Source: Endothia cerciana
Lineage: Eukaryota > Ascomycota > Sordariomycetes > Diaporthales > Cryphonectriaceae
Assembly (NCBI GenBank): GCA_026119935.1
Contig: JALRMH010000001.1
Span: 620,001-684,000, forward strand
DNA length: 64,000 nt
Reading direction: 5' to 3'
The notes below the pieces were generated by a model, which had not been told where the DNA came from, ran no database searches, and saw only the letters and a list, made by a program, of their open reading frames with translations. Shown one piece after another: positions 22,939-34,300 of the stretch (positions within the stretch are counted from its first letter, which is position 1; the number at the start of each line of letters is the position of its first letter). Made by a program: the position numbers and the translations under genes.

Positions 22939-25785
22939 TTAATAAGGAACAACAGACTTGCCCTTCACCTGGCTACGGAGGTTGAGCTCCACTTCGGTCC
23001 TCTCTCCCAGGACCTTCTCTGTCCAAGTAGAGAGGACACTCCTGAGCTTCATCTCGATGTCAGTCACATCATCCAAGCCCATCTCATCGCTCAACCTGGT
23101 CTCTGTGCGGCAGTCTGTGTAGGGCATGTCGTCCGCGGTCGTACGACTGATACTGCCTCTAAAATTGTCCAAGTCAGGCACGATGGTCAGCATGAGGTAC
23201 TGTAGCTCCTGTTTTTCAGGAACTGCCTCAAACGGGAGGCTGTCAGTCTTGATTCTCTTGAGCGGTCGGCGGCCTGCTCTTCGGTGTTCTGCTTCCGAGC
23301 GCTGCCTTCTCATCAAATATTTGCGCGTATCTCCGTCGGGCCAATTCTTGCTTTCCTGGGACGGAGCTGACTGCGGCGCGGCTGCCCGCTCCGCTATCTG
23401 CGTTCGCATACTGTCATGGACAGGGGCGGGCGAGTGGAGGATCTGCAGTTGACTTTGCATGTCGTTCAGCCCATACTCAATGAGGCGGCGGTTGTCGAGT
23501 TGATCCATCACATGGTTGTCGACATGTACGCGGCCCGTGGCTGACGAGTTTCTTCTCTCGACGTTTACCCTGCTCGGTTTCCGGTACGGTGGGTTGACTG
23601 TCGAAGAAATGTCTTGGATGTGCAGCTGCGTTTGATCTTTGCGCTTCTGTGAGGCCCTGTGCCCCCCAAAGGCCAATCTTGTCTGCACAAGATTGTGTGG
23701 TTCCAGGCCCTCGACAGTATCATTGCCATGGAATCTCAGATTGGGCAATGTGCTGTTGAAGTTGTCACGAAGTCGTGGCGAGAACGATCGTGATGTGTCA
23801 TATAATGATGGTCCTGCGCTAGCAGCAGGACCAAATGAACCGGGGTGCGAGAGTCCAGGCAACGGCAGTTGTCGATGATCTATGTGCGTGATGCCAAGTC
23901 GTGCGGGGCGAAGGGAGTCTGGATTCTCCGGTGCTCCACCGTATGGCCGTAAGATAGGGAGAGCCTCATCGGATGTCTCGCAAGGCAGACGGGCGATCTC
24001 CGGGCGCTGATCCAGACTTGAAGCCTGAGGAGCGCCCGCTGGGAGCGCGCTCAGATCGATCGGCCGCCGAACTGGGGCTACCATTTGGGCAATAGTCCAT
24101 GGATTTAGCCCTTCTCCTGAGTTCACGCCTTCGTCGTCTGCCTGTAAGTATGTCCCTTGCTGCTTTCGGAATCGAGCTGCTATCATCTCAGCCTCATCAT
24201 CAGATGACATGTCAGGGTCCGCTAACATGTTGATGGTAAATCCTCGCTCTCCAGTATGGGGCCTTGGGTCTGGCCGGCGTCGTGGGGCTGATGCCGACTT
24301 TTGCTGAGGCGTGATATCCTGAGCCGTGTCCCGCGAACCTGCTTGTATGTTGCCAACTTCGTCGGAACTACAATTTGTGACTTTCTCTTGTCCCAGAATT
24401 GGTATCTTTGACGGCTGAGTTAGATTATTGTGCCGTCTTTGACCCCCATTTTGACATTGGATACCACCAGTTGCGTTCGGTGGAGACAGGTCTCCCTCCG
24501 TTTGCCCATGCGTGGGGCTTGAGCTGCTCTGCAGAGGCGCCCGTCCCACCCCATGAGCCTCACTATTCCGTTCTTCAGTAAGCGACGGTGACATAAACCC
24601 AGTGGCCTCGAGTCTGTCACTGCTTGGCGGCGGCGTGCGAGTCTGCGTTCGGCAGAGGAGTTGTCTCTTGCTGATGGTCATGAGTGGATCCAGAGGCTCG
24701 CCTTTGTATACATCGGAGTAGAGGCGCTCGAACATGTCTATCAATGCAGGCTCGTTGGTGAACAGGACTTCGCTCTTCGATGGCTCAATGTTGGGATCAT
24801 AGCTGCTGGGAGAGCACCTGATATCAACACAGATGAACGGGTCCCTCAAGGACTTATGGACAGCGGTCTTTTCCAGTGACCTCGAGAGATGTCTCGTGAA
24901 TGCCGCGAGTAGTTTCTTCATGGTTCCGTGCTGAGTCGACACCGGGCGAGAATCGACAGAGAAGAACGACCCTTTCGAGATCTTGGAACAGTCTGCTCCT
25001 GGCTTTGGTAATACAGCCTGAACCACCAACTTCTCCTTCTCGTGTCCAGATTCATCGTCTTTGTCATCTGGGGTGCTGCAGATTGTGTTGATGTGGCACC
25101 GAGCCATCAATTCCGTGCCGAAAAGCTGGACAACAGCTTCCTTAACGGTAGCCTGCTCGGGCGGAGAGTAGTTCCATGACTGCTTGCTGCCCTCACCCAG
25201 TACCCTGAAAGACAGGCGAAGCTGCGGTCTGGCTAGTGCATACGAGTGGAGCAGCCGCTTGATCCTCGCGATACTCCTTGGAGCCTCCTTGACAGCGACC
25301 TGTTCACGGACGGGAAGGCGATTGAAAAGGCTCTTGACGCTCACAGTCGTGCCAACGGGGGCAGAAGTACGTTGTTGGCTCTCTACACTGCCGGTACCAG
25401 GAGATAGCTTCAACGCCGTTGCTGTCGGATCTCCAGCAGTCCTCGTGGTCACGGTGACCTGTCCGAGGGTATTTGCACTCGCCAGAGCCTGGCCCCTGAA
25501 GCCAAGCGTGGTGCCTCCGAGTGTTCGAAGGTCCTCAAATGAGGTGATCTTGCTGGTGTGGCCTGGACATCCAAGGGAGTTATAGTCAACTTGGTGGATG
25601 CCGTCGCCGTTATCCCGTACGTCAATCCTGTCGATGATGTTTGGTGAGACAAGGACTTCAACTAACTTGGCATTGGCATCGATTGCATTCTCGAGAAGCT
25701 CCTTGACAAGATCTACTGGTGTGGTGATGACTGTCGCCGAGCCTAGCTGGCGCACTGTGTCTTCTGCCAGCGCGGTGATGGGCAT
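22939..25785 (-). CDS. MutL-family mismatch-repair protein, Mlh2/Pms1-like, without visible endonuclease motif
   Basis: One exon of 948 residues. The GHKL ATPase has all MutL signatures: ELLENAIDANA (residues 29–39), DNGDG (58–62), TLGFRGQALAS (about 93–103) and later GTTVSVKSLFNRLPVR. MutL proteins act as heterodimers with Mlh1 in mismatch repair and recombination. The centre is long and disordered. The C-terminal region lacks the DQHA(X)2E(X)4E metal-binding motif of Pms1/Mlh3 and the Mlh1 C-terminal tail, pointing to the non-endonucleolytic Mlh2 (human PMS1) branch. The frame stays open for 88 codons upstream to 26049, but MPITALAEDTVRQLGS is the conserved family N-terminus, so the ATG at 25785 is preferred. 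GFRGEAL is changed to GFRGQAL. Confidence 0.85.
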   Translation of the reverse strand: MPITALAEDTVRQLGSATVITTPVDLVKELLENAIDANAKLVEVLVSPNIIDRIDVRDNGDGIHQVDYNSLGCPGHTSKITSFEDLRTLGGTTLGFRGQALASANTLGQVTVTTRTAGDPTATALKLSPGTGSVESQQRTSAPVGTTVSVKSLFNRLPVREQVAVKEAPRSIARIKRLLHSYALARPQLRLSFRVLGEGSKQSWNYSPPEQATVKEAVVQLFGTELMARCHINTICSTPDDKDDESGHEKEKLVVQAVLPKPGADCSKISKGSFFSVDSRPVSTQHGTMKKLLAAFTRHLSRSLEKTAVHKSLRDPFICVDIRCSPSSYDPNIEPSKSEVLFTNEPALIDMFERLYSDVYKGEPLDPLMTISKRQLLCRTQTRTPPPSSDRLEATGFMSPSLTEERNSEAHGVGRAPLQSSSSPTHGQTEGDLSPPNATGGIQCQNGGQRRHNNLTQPSKIPILGQEKVTNCSSDEVGNIQAGSRDTAQDITPQQKSASAPRRRPDPRPHTGERGFTINMLADPDMSSDDEAEMIAARFRKQQGTYLQADDEGVNSGEGLNPWTIAQMVAPVRRPIDLSALPAGAPQASSLDQRPEIARLPCETSDEALPILRPYGGAPENPDSLRPARLGITHIDHRQLPLPGLSHPGSFGPAASAGPSLYDTSRSFSPRLRDNFNSTLPNLRFHGNDTVEGLEPHNLVQTRLAFGGHRASQKRKDQTQLHIQDISSTVNPPYRKPSRVNVERRNSSATGRVHVDNHVMDQLDNRRLIEYGLNDMQSQLQILHSPAPVHDSMRTQIAERAAAPQSAPSQESKNWPDGDTRKYLMRRQRSEAEHRRAGRRPLKRIKTDSLPFEAVPEKQELQYLMLTIVPDLDNFRGSISRTTADDMPYTDCRTETRLSDEMGLDDVTDIEMKLRSVLSTWTEKVLGERTEVELNLRSQVKGKSVVPY

Positions 25786-26402
25786 AGTTGAAGAGATGCC
25801 GCGGAGGGCTAACGGGTCTGGTGTGGAATTGAAAGGGTGAAGGCAGTTTTTGGAGGCATAAGATGGCAAGATAGGAATGGTGGGTAATGTATCAGATCGT
25901 ATTCTCCTGAACCGGGGCCATGACGCCGTGAATGATGTGGAAGAAGCCAGATTGCCAGACCACGATTCGGTGTCATGTCGAAAACTTATATGAGAGCGCT
26001 CCATGGAGGTAGGTGCGAAAGTTACTGGCGAGGAAGGAAGGCACGACATACACTACTGCCCACCCGGTCGGGCAACAGCGCCTGCCGCTGTCTGCGCGGT
26101 CCAAATCCCCAGATCTGATATCGGTCTCAAAGAATTTTGGCCTGTCCAACTCAAGTCCTCTACCGCAGTGTCTGGCCAGGCGAGAGATGGACGAAGGCCA
26201 TGATATCCAACCCACGGCGGAAGCGCTATGCCTCAAGGTGGCAAATCTAGTCCTCTGATCATCCCAAGGTGAAGTACACCGGGGGCAGAAAGGTGCCCTC
26301 GAGATGGGCTCCTTATCTTGACATGCCATCCAGAACTCCCTTTTCAGGCCCGAGACTCCCCCAGTATGCAAGCGGGCCTCGCTTGTGGCCGGTGATCCCT
26401 CA
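25786..26402. other. Intergenic region upstream of the MutL homologue, 617 bp
   Basis: It lies between the start of the MutL homologue and the stop of the cation transporter, both on the minus strand. It should hold the MutL promoter and the transporter 3' end. No TATA box or other gene is seen. Confidence 0.5.
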
Positions 26403-28391
26403 TCAGCTAGATTGTTGCTCCATGTGCGTCGGTAAATTGTAACTGGCGTAGTCAACGTGGACGAAGGCCCTGTCCACAACAGGCACCGACTCGAGGACAT
26501 ACTGTAGACTCTCACTATTTTCGATATCAGTCATCAACTCGATAGAGAGCGGAGCAGGGCTACTGGAGGGCGACCTATCCGACTCACCTAAGGTCATGGC
26601 TGTCTTTGAGAGAGGTGCTCGCATCCAGCACGATATCCACCTCAACATTCAACTTGTCACCAGCATGATACGCCTGCAGCCCCTGGATCTGCTTAATGGT
26701 CTTGGCAAATCGCATCGTCAGGTACAGCAGTATGTTTCTCTGGTCCGCGCTCGCACTAAACCCACACAGGTTCTTGATGTGTTCACTCGCGCTGCGTGAC
26801 CAGTTGAAGATGACAACCATCGATAGCAGCAGACCGCCGAGCGGATCCAACCACCATATCTGCGCGTAGAAACCGACGATGGGAAAGGCTATTGAGCCGG
26901 CGTTGAAGATCATGTCAGTCATAGCATCATCTGCCTGTGATATCTTTTAGAGACATTTCATTTCAAAGGGGCATGAATAGGGAGGAAGTTTGTCCAGGGC
27001 TGTATCGAGAGGCCTCAGAAGGCTTTCCTGTACCCGGAGTCGCTCCGGACAGAAGAAATGTCGCCCGAAACAGCCCAGGAGATGGGCATCATCTTGTGAT
27101 CATCTTCTGCGAGACTCACCAGTGCCTGGACGCTCGAGTTCTTGATCAGCCGGCACCAGAACCAGCACAAACCCTTGATGACAATAGTTGACAACATAAT
27201 GCCGATCGCGGACGCCGTGAGCTGGATCACGGTGTGATCGGCAGATGCGAGTTTTGAGATAGCTTCGATGGCTACCTGGACGAAGGAGGTTATCATGATG
27301 GTCGAGAACACGAGCACGCCGACGGGCTCCAGCCGTCTCCTACCCACGGGGTACCGATACTGGTCCTGGCGCGCGATGAGCGTGGTTGTCGTCCAGACGA
27401 TCACCGTCGAGAGGAAGTCCAGCGCGGCATCCACCAAGCTCGCCAGCACCGAGACGCTAGGAACCGAGATGATCACAGCGATCTTGCCCAAGAGGAGGAT
27501 CGCATTGGCCGCGAAGTTGACGTAGATGGCTATAGTGACAACCTTGGCACCACTATCCACATCGTCATCTTCAAACAGGGGGATCTCTGGCTTTGCCTGG
27601 TCGTCTTCTTCATCGGCTTCTCCGTCCTGCGAATCTTCGGTGGAGATGAGGGGTGATGAATGAGTTGGCCGGTAGATATCCTTGGGCGTCCGCTTCACCT
27701 TTTTGGCCATAGTTCCGTAGCCGTTACCAGATCTTGAGCCGGAGCCGGAGCCGGAGCCGCTGCCGCCGCCGCCGCCGCTGGCGGAGCTCGAGGATGGTCG
27801 GCCGTTGGATGACGGCGTCGAGGGCTCCTCCGAGATGGTCTGAGGGACCTCCACGCCGCGGCGGAACGCTGAGGCAGGCATGTTGTTGTACTCATTAAGG
27901 AGGTCGTGGGGGAGAGACGAGTCCAGAAGTTTGTCGATGAAGACATATTGCTGGATGAGGTAGTTTGTCCTCTCGTAGTACTCGCGGACGCGCTTCGACT
28001 TGATGTCCTTGAGCTGGTCGTCCGTCTTCCAGTACCTCGCCCACTGATAGCGAGTATTGGGATATCCAATCAGCCTCATGGAGCGCATATGAGGCTCATG
28101 AAGGAGCTCCACCAGGCGTCGCTCCTCCGCCGCGGACCGGCGCTCCAGGTAATCGCCATCTTCGAGGGGACCCTGCGGCAAGCTGTTCCCCCGCCTGAAG
28201 GGGGACCAGTCGTGGTACGAGGAAGGCCCTACCGCCTCCTCCTCGTCAAGGGGGTGCTTCCAAGACAGGCTGTTCATGGATGCATTGGACCGCGTTCTTA
28301 TGAGGTTCGAGAGCGCGCCGTGACCTTTTGATGCCAGAGGATTGGACTCATGGTCTAGCAGAAGCGGCCGCGAGTGGGATGGGGATGTCAT
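26403..28391 (-). CDS. Cation diffusion facilitator (CDF) transporter, DxxxD (Mn-type) subgroup
   Basis: Exons 28391–27120, 26934–26588 and 26514–26403 join in phase to 576 residues. Six transmembrane helices occupy roughly residues 285–480. The metal site is D321xxxD325 in SLVDAALDF (helix 2) and D427xxxD431 in ADDAMTDM (helix 5). This DxxxD pair is typical of Mn-transporting CDFs rather than the HxxxD of Zn transporters, so export or sequestration of Mn2+ is inferred. The ~280-residue cytosolic N-terminus contains a YPNTRYQWARYWKT segment and a Ser/Gly repeat tract encoded by imperfect trinucleotides (about residues 198–222). The C-terminal cytosolic domain ends with VDRAFVHVDY, the usual CDF regulatory fold. 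It most resembles the fungal 'MTP/Mmt-like' group; the substrate is untested. Confidence 0.88.
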
Positions 28392-29250
28392 CTTCGCGGG
28401 CTGGTGGGCTGCTGGCGTGTCGTCCGTGCGACCCGCCTGGCAGAGGGGAGAAGGTGTGGTTGACGATGATGAAGCTTCCGAATCTCGTGAGAGCTGACGG
28501 GCGATTAAGAAGCTACCGCTTTCTCGGCCCCACCAGTGTGTTGTTTTGGGTCGGCGCCTGCCCAGATCTCGTTCTGGACCTCAGCCCCCGCTAGTGCGCC
28601 GAGGGATCGTCAGGGTGGCAGTGTACAGTAGCTGATCGGGCGCGAGGCATGCCCACGCACTACTCCTAAGTAACCGTACAACAAAATGAGGGTTCTGCCA
28701 CGCGCAGTTCAACCTCTCCAACAACGCACCAAGGTTCTATGCTTTGAGGGACACAGGCACGACGAGGCAGTATTCAAAAAGCTGTCCGTCCCGACGACAG
28801 GTGTTCAATATTTCAATTGATCCCACGGCCCACAGCCAAGCCCTGACCAAAATCGTAGAATTTCGGTCTATCTCGATTCGACCAGAAACGCCAACCCCAG
28901 AGTTTCTCAAACTAGGGGTCATCCCAGGCTCCTGCGGTAGCGAAAGGATGGCCCAGGGCACGACAGAAGGGATGACGTGCAGTCGAACCCTGACGCGACC
29001 GTGTCGCTCCACAGGGCCGGCAGTTGAGACTCTGGTACAGGACTAAGCGGCCTTGTCAGGACATGAGATGATGCCCTTGATGCTTCATTGCGCTTTCACC
29101 GTGACTTCAGCACCGACAAATCCAAGCGACCGTCCGTTTCAGGGCCGTGCACGGCAGAGCGGTGAAGTGATGGAGGGGTTCACGCCTGAGATGAGAAACA
29201 TGTCGATCAATTCCAATCGTCCAGCTCGTGATGGGTTGTCTCCCAGTTTC
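28392..29250. other. Upstream region of the CDF transporter
   Basis: About 860 bp without a convincing gene. Short frames on both strands have no recognisable domain. This presumably includes the transporter promoter. Confidence 0.5.
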
Positions 29251-29860
29251 TTAGGACACATCCCCCGACTTCGAAGCCGGAGCTTTTCTCGACACGATCT
29301 GCGCCTCGTAACGGATCTGCACTGCGCTTCCTTTCTTGGTGCCGAGCGGCTTTGTCGATGCCTCGCACCAGAGCATGCCGTGCTCACCAGAGAGGGTCGC
29401 CCGGCTGGAGGCTTGTCACTAGTTGTAAGGTGGGAGCAAGGCCTCTGTAGACTTTCCATTTGCCAACACCCACCCGAGAGCAAGTCAGGGCACCCATTTG
29501 AACAGTAGGAAAATACCGCTGGGCGATGCGCATCACAACCTGGTCTGCTGTTTCTGGCATGATGACCCGGATCCGGCCTACATACAACCTGGGCATGTGA
29601 GAACCAATCCGGAAAGGCCCCTTACCGTCCGTGAATGGAACCACAATGCCGAAGTTGTCTTGCAAGTACGAGACGCGTTTGCACTGCCAATGAGGCAATG
29701 TGACGTAGATGTCCTCGTAGTTGCTCTCAGTCTATGGATCACTCCCCGTCCGTCGGCAACTCTTTCCGACCAAGACACCAGGCTTGTCAGATTTCAGAAT
29801 TCTGTGGGAGCTCAGTTGCATTGACTTCGCTCTGTGCGGGCGATCCACACTGTATGGCCT
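29251..29860 (-). pseudogene. Degenerate coding remnant of unknown family
   Basis: Reading the minus strand, a coding-like frame runs from 29860, is interrupted by TAG at 29734–29732, and continues through LPHWQCKRVSYLQDNFGIVV, RIGSHMPRLYVGRIRV and ADQVVMRIAQRYFP to about 29420. A second frame then gives LSGEHGMLWCEASTKPLG and AVQIRYEAQIV, ending TAA at 29251. The composition (aromatic, acidic and aliphatic residues in a globular pattern) differs clearly from the surrounding noise frames. No start codon and no splice pair that joins the two frames is apparent, so an in-frame stop plus a frameshift is the simplest reading. I do not recognise the family. A real multi-exon gene with an unusual intron is the alternative. 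Confidence 0.45.
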
Positions 29861-30217
29861 TCAGAGCCCTGACCCATCCTTGACCCTGTTGCAGTTGCCT
29901 CTCGGCGTTTACGACGCATCGTCCAAGCTCAATTAAGATGGGGATCGTCCTCGCCCCACCGACAGCAAGGTCGTCCGCAGGCAAAACCGTCTGCCCCCGA
30001 AGATCACGGTCAGTGCCGACCTCGCCAAGACCCCGGTGCAAGTGCGTGCGCGTCAAGACACGATACACACAGCGGATGTGGCCACATTGCCATCGCAGGT
30101 GTGACCCGGCCCATTCTGGTCCCGAGCGTCGCCATCCTCGTTTCAAGAACATCATGAGAAGTGGCTGCCGTGGAAGTGGTCGGGTGGTTTGCGATATTGT
30201 GCCCAGGACACAACGAA

Positions 30218-30977
30218 TCACCTCTTGCTCCTCCCTGCCAGTATCTCATCCACGACCTTCGCGGTCGCCGCCACGATGAGCTCGTGCTCGTGAGAGTGTA
30301 TCCTCTGCTCGAGGCCCTCCAGCGTCTCACCCTCCCTGCATTCGATCTCCTTCGTCATGATGGGCTCGCCCCTGTCGACCTCCGCGATCACGTAGTGAAT
30401 CATGATCCCAGTCTTATTGTTCTCGAGGCTGCCGGCCTGGAAATCCTGGTATGCGCGCTCGATGGCACCGGCTCCGTCATACCTGCCTGCAGCGCGAGTG
30501 CGAAGCATGTCAGTGACCACGGCCAGACTCGACCTAATGCGGCTGTGGCTACGAGATGGACTCACCCGGCAGAGCAGGGTGCAAGTTAATGACCCTCACG
30601 CCCCTCCCCGCGACAGGTTTCAGGAAGCCCTCCGTGAAGACATGCATCCAGCCCGCGAGCACTACCAGATCCGGCTGCTCCGCCAGCACCTTCTCAGCGA
30701 GCGCGGCATCGTACCTCGTCCTCGCCTCCCTCAGCCTCTCGGGATCCTTCTCCCCCTTGGCCTGGAACCCACCCGCGACCATGTTGAAGTACTCTGACGG
30801 CACGCCAGCCTTCTCGGCGCGGGTGACGGCGTAGGCCGTCTTCCGATTGACGAAGAGGCGGACGATCTGCGCGTTGCAGATGCGACCCGAGGACAAGCCG
30901 TCGAGGAGGGCTTGGAAGTTACTCCCGCTGCCGCTGGCCATGACCACGATGCGGCACGGAGACGCGGAGGAAGCCAT
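30218..30977 (-). CDS. ADE8: Phosphoribosylglycinamide formyltransferase (GAR transformylase)
   Basis: Exons 30977–30566 and 30486–30218, with a 79-bp intron (GTGAGT…GCAG), encode 226 residues. The enzyme transfers a formyl group from 10-formyl-THF to glycinamide ribonucleotide, the third step of de novo purine synthesis. Diagnostic motifs are the phosphate-binding MASGSGSNFQALL (about 13–25), the catalytic INLHPALPG at the exon junction, and HYVIAEVDRGEPI, which contains the conserved Asp. As in other fungi it is a stand-alone protein rather than the fused animal GART. The start at 30977 gives the normal N-terminus; the frame is open further upstream (ATG at 31100) but that extension has no family counterpart. 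Confidence 0.95.
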
Positions 30978-31236
30978 CGCGAAGACTGAACGTTCCGTCG
31001 CGGACGGGCTCGGCGAGTCGACGGGCTGAATGGGGAGCTGGTTTCCTAGCCGGGACTGCAGAGGCCAGGGCTCGCTTTGAAGCGTGTAGTCGGACGGCAA
31101 GGGAGAAGATGAAATTGTCTTGCGCGCACGCGTACGTGATCAGTACACCCTGGAATAACCCCCAGAAACCAAGAGCAGAAAGTTCTAGCTGCCCCGCACG
31201 CGGGTTCAAAATTTAAATTCAAGCGGGGTCCCTGCC

Positions 31237-31272
31237 GCGATGCGGGCGATGCGGGCGATGCGGGCGATGCGG
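31237..31272. repeat. Perfect 9-bp tandem repeat, 4 copies
   Basis: The unit GCGATGCGG is repeated four times without a mismatch, about 260 bp upstream of the ADE8 start. Nothing suggests that it is translated. Confidence 0.9.
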
Positions 31273-31309
31273 GTCCGGCCCGGGCGCCTCTTCTCGGCCT
31301 GGCTCCGGG

Positions 31310-31354
31310 GAAGGGAAGGAAAAGAAAAAAGGAAAAGAAAAAAGGAAAAAAGGA
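31310..31354. repeat. Purine-only A/G tract
   Basis: A 45-nt stretch of only A and G built around repeated AAAAGAAAAAAGG blocks, just distal to the 9-bp repeat in the ADE8 upstream region. Confidence 0.85.
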
Positions 31355-34300
31355 ACTCGGCCGGCCGAATGCTTGATATCGCTTTTTGGGGCCCTGGATG
31401 CTTGACTAGTTAGTTAAAGAGAGGTCCCCGAGACGTGCCCTGGGACTGCTCGGCCGGGTCTTCCCATCTTGGGGCTGGAGCAGCGCTTCTCAACAGCCGA
31501 GCCCAGCGTCGAGGATCCGGATACCGTGCGCCCTAGTAGACTATGGTATACTCTATACGGAGCTTGTACAGTGAACTCGAGAGTGGCCAAGTGGGCATTT
31601 CGGTGCCTTACACGACATGCATAGTGTACCCCCAGCCAAAAGAGCTTGATGATGGAAAAAACGACTCTGTCTACTAGTAGGCTCAGCTCCAGAGTCCTGG
31701 CTGTCTGTCTGTCTCCCATAGCCACGCCCTGAGCTTCTGGATCCGTGGTTTCCTGACAACAGGGCGAGAATATCAAACGAGTCAGTCGTACAGGTGATTG
31801 CCGGGTCTGAAGATGCCCAGTCATGAGCTAAATCTATGGGGCTCACCAAGGTGGAGCCTTCGAGATTTGCCGTATTGAGCGCAACTTCGCAAGGAAAGAT
31901 TCAGTGTTTCGAAAGGCAGTTGTCGGAAGGGAAGACTGACCCGGCCACATGTCTTTTGTCGCACATGACATTGTCTGTTGGAGGCCGCCAAGGACTGGAG
32001 TGCCCGTCGGACCTTATTGTAAAACCTCGTGCGTCCATCACGCTCCAACAATCTGCGGCGACCCACACGATCTGCTGGCCAAGTCAGACCTCGTATTCCA
32101 GGACTGGCTATGGTCAGCGCTGGCGGGTACGAGGCTGAATTTAGCTTCAACATCCGAACACTCCTTTTGCACGCGTCTAATAACACCCAATGACGACGTG
32201 CCTCCAGCTGTCACAAATGAGCAAAAGGACATCAACCTAGTTCCGCTTGTCGGTTGAGTTCTTTGTCCAGGTTTAAATATGATGTGCCAAGTTGCAAGAA
32301 ATGTTGTGTGTGCGGGTGGAGTCGAAGGACAACATGCTGGCCCTAATATGTCCCTCTGAGCACTACCGAAAGAGGTGCTGTGTCATTCTTTGGTGCAGTG
32401 CTAGCCAGCCACCTCGTTTCAATATGTGGTTAGAAACTCGTGAGGCTGCAATCACTCTGTACTGTGACCCGTACACTATTCCTACCTTGAAGGATTGGAG
32501 ATGCCAGGACACCCGAATGTCTGATATCTCCGAGCAAACTCCTCAGGACAAGAGGAACTGTGTATCAGTCTCTCCTGTCGGCTGCTGGAAAGCTCGGATA
32601 GGGTCTAATTTGCGATACAGCAAACTGTGGTTTTTGAGATTGCATCCCGATCCTATGCCAGAATTAGGAAGGGGAGAATAGGCCGACTAGCCATGCAACA
32701 GCAGGGGTCAAAGCTGCACGTCGGTGAATCAGATCGCCATCCGCACTCCGTATTCCGAAGAAATGATGCCCGGTCTTTGCACTTTTCGTCAGCCAGCATA
32801 CTGATCGTCGTACAGCGTCGCCGTCTCCTGACACAGCGAGGCTGCAAGCGGTGCGTAGTCCGTACGGAGACGGTCGCCCCCATGACGATTTCACGACTGG
32901 CTCGGACTCGGCATACCATAGCATGTACACACGGGTATAGAAGGCCAGGCGTTACCTATTGCCCGTTCTCGTGGGGTAGCATCGATTTGCAAGACCGCGT
33001 ACCGGTAGCAGGTATACGGGGCTGCGACTGTGACTCCAAGCGCCGGCAATATTTCTGTCGCAGGCCCACTATATTTGTATTTTTGGCCTCGACTCGAAAC
33101 ACGACCACGCGTCTTCACTGCACCGCGTTATTTCTGGCGAGAGAGTCGACTGCGTAGTAAGAGGAGGATGATTGCTGATAGCACGGGCCAAGGTGATTCA
33201 GGGGAAACCGGGGAAGCATGATGATCTGCCTGCCATCATGTCATACCAACTCCGATTCTCCATCTGGGGTGCGGCAGCATGCTCCACAGGAGCGATGATC
33301 TTTAGGGCTGGCGTCCAGGTCGGCAGGCCCTGCGGTATGACGAGTTACGTGGATCCTGGGCACGTCGAGTTCCCTCCGTGGCCCTGTTGTATCCCCGTGG
33401 TAGCTGTGTGTCTCGCGGCACAAGCAGGACAGCCTTTGGGTCGCATGGCTAGGGAAGGATTTTATAATGTTGTGCCTGTGTGCTATGTTGCACTAAACCC
33501 CGTAAAGTCGAGATTTGCCCACGCCCCGTGTTTCCCGAGCACAAAGGCCTCCGCCAGTGCGTGGGCAGTGGGCCTCGAAGCAACACGAGGGTTCGTTTAA
33601 CCGTCATATATCTGTCGGACCTCCAAAGCGAAGCTCGCCATGTCGCCATGTGGGAAGGTGCAGGATAGCCTCACCCTGTGGGATTGCTGATCTCAGAATG
33701 CCGGGACCTGGTGGCTGGAAGGGGTCCGCCGAGAAATATACTTCTTTCTCTCAACCCGGGCCAATGTCAGACTGGGCAGTCTGCGGGCGGTTTTCGAGGC
33801 TGGTTGTGGTGCACGCCGACAACACCTGGGCTCTCGGGCTTGCATAGAGCGCTGCAGTGACGACTCCCTCGCCACCGCATATCCGGAGCTGTGCTCGTTT
33901 TGAGACAGATGCTCTTTGGTTCTTGGATCGGCCCCACAAAAGCGAATGCCTGGCAGGTGATGTCCACGAAGGTGTTGGTTGTGCTCGGTCGATGTGCTTG
34001 TACAATCGGAGTCATCCTGGCCGGGTTATCTTCTTATTTAAATCGTATATTGCAAGATCTGCCCAAGGTCTTCAGGTGCAAGGGAGGCACGGCCCCTTGG
34101 AAGTACGACGGGATTGGCCGGGCTGGCCAGGCGGCCGAGAGGATGGAGTGGTACCGAACGGCAGGTCGGTGGTGCATGGAACCTAAGAAAGGAACTAGCA
34201 GGACGTGGCTGTAGTGGGTGGCCGGTGGTGGCTAGCATCGAGGTCGACGAGGTGCCGGATCCTGTCGGAGAAAAGGCAAGAAACGAACGCACCCCGCTCG

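Noticed and set aside
25786..26049. 88-codon N-terminal extension of the MutL homologue
   Set aside because: The conserved family N-terminus starts at 25785; the extension has noise composition.
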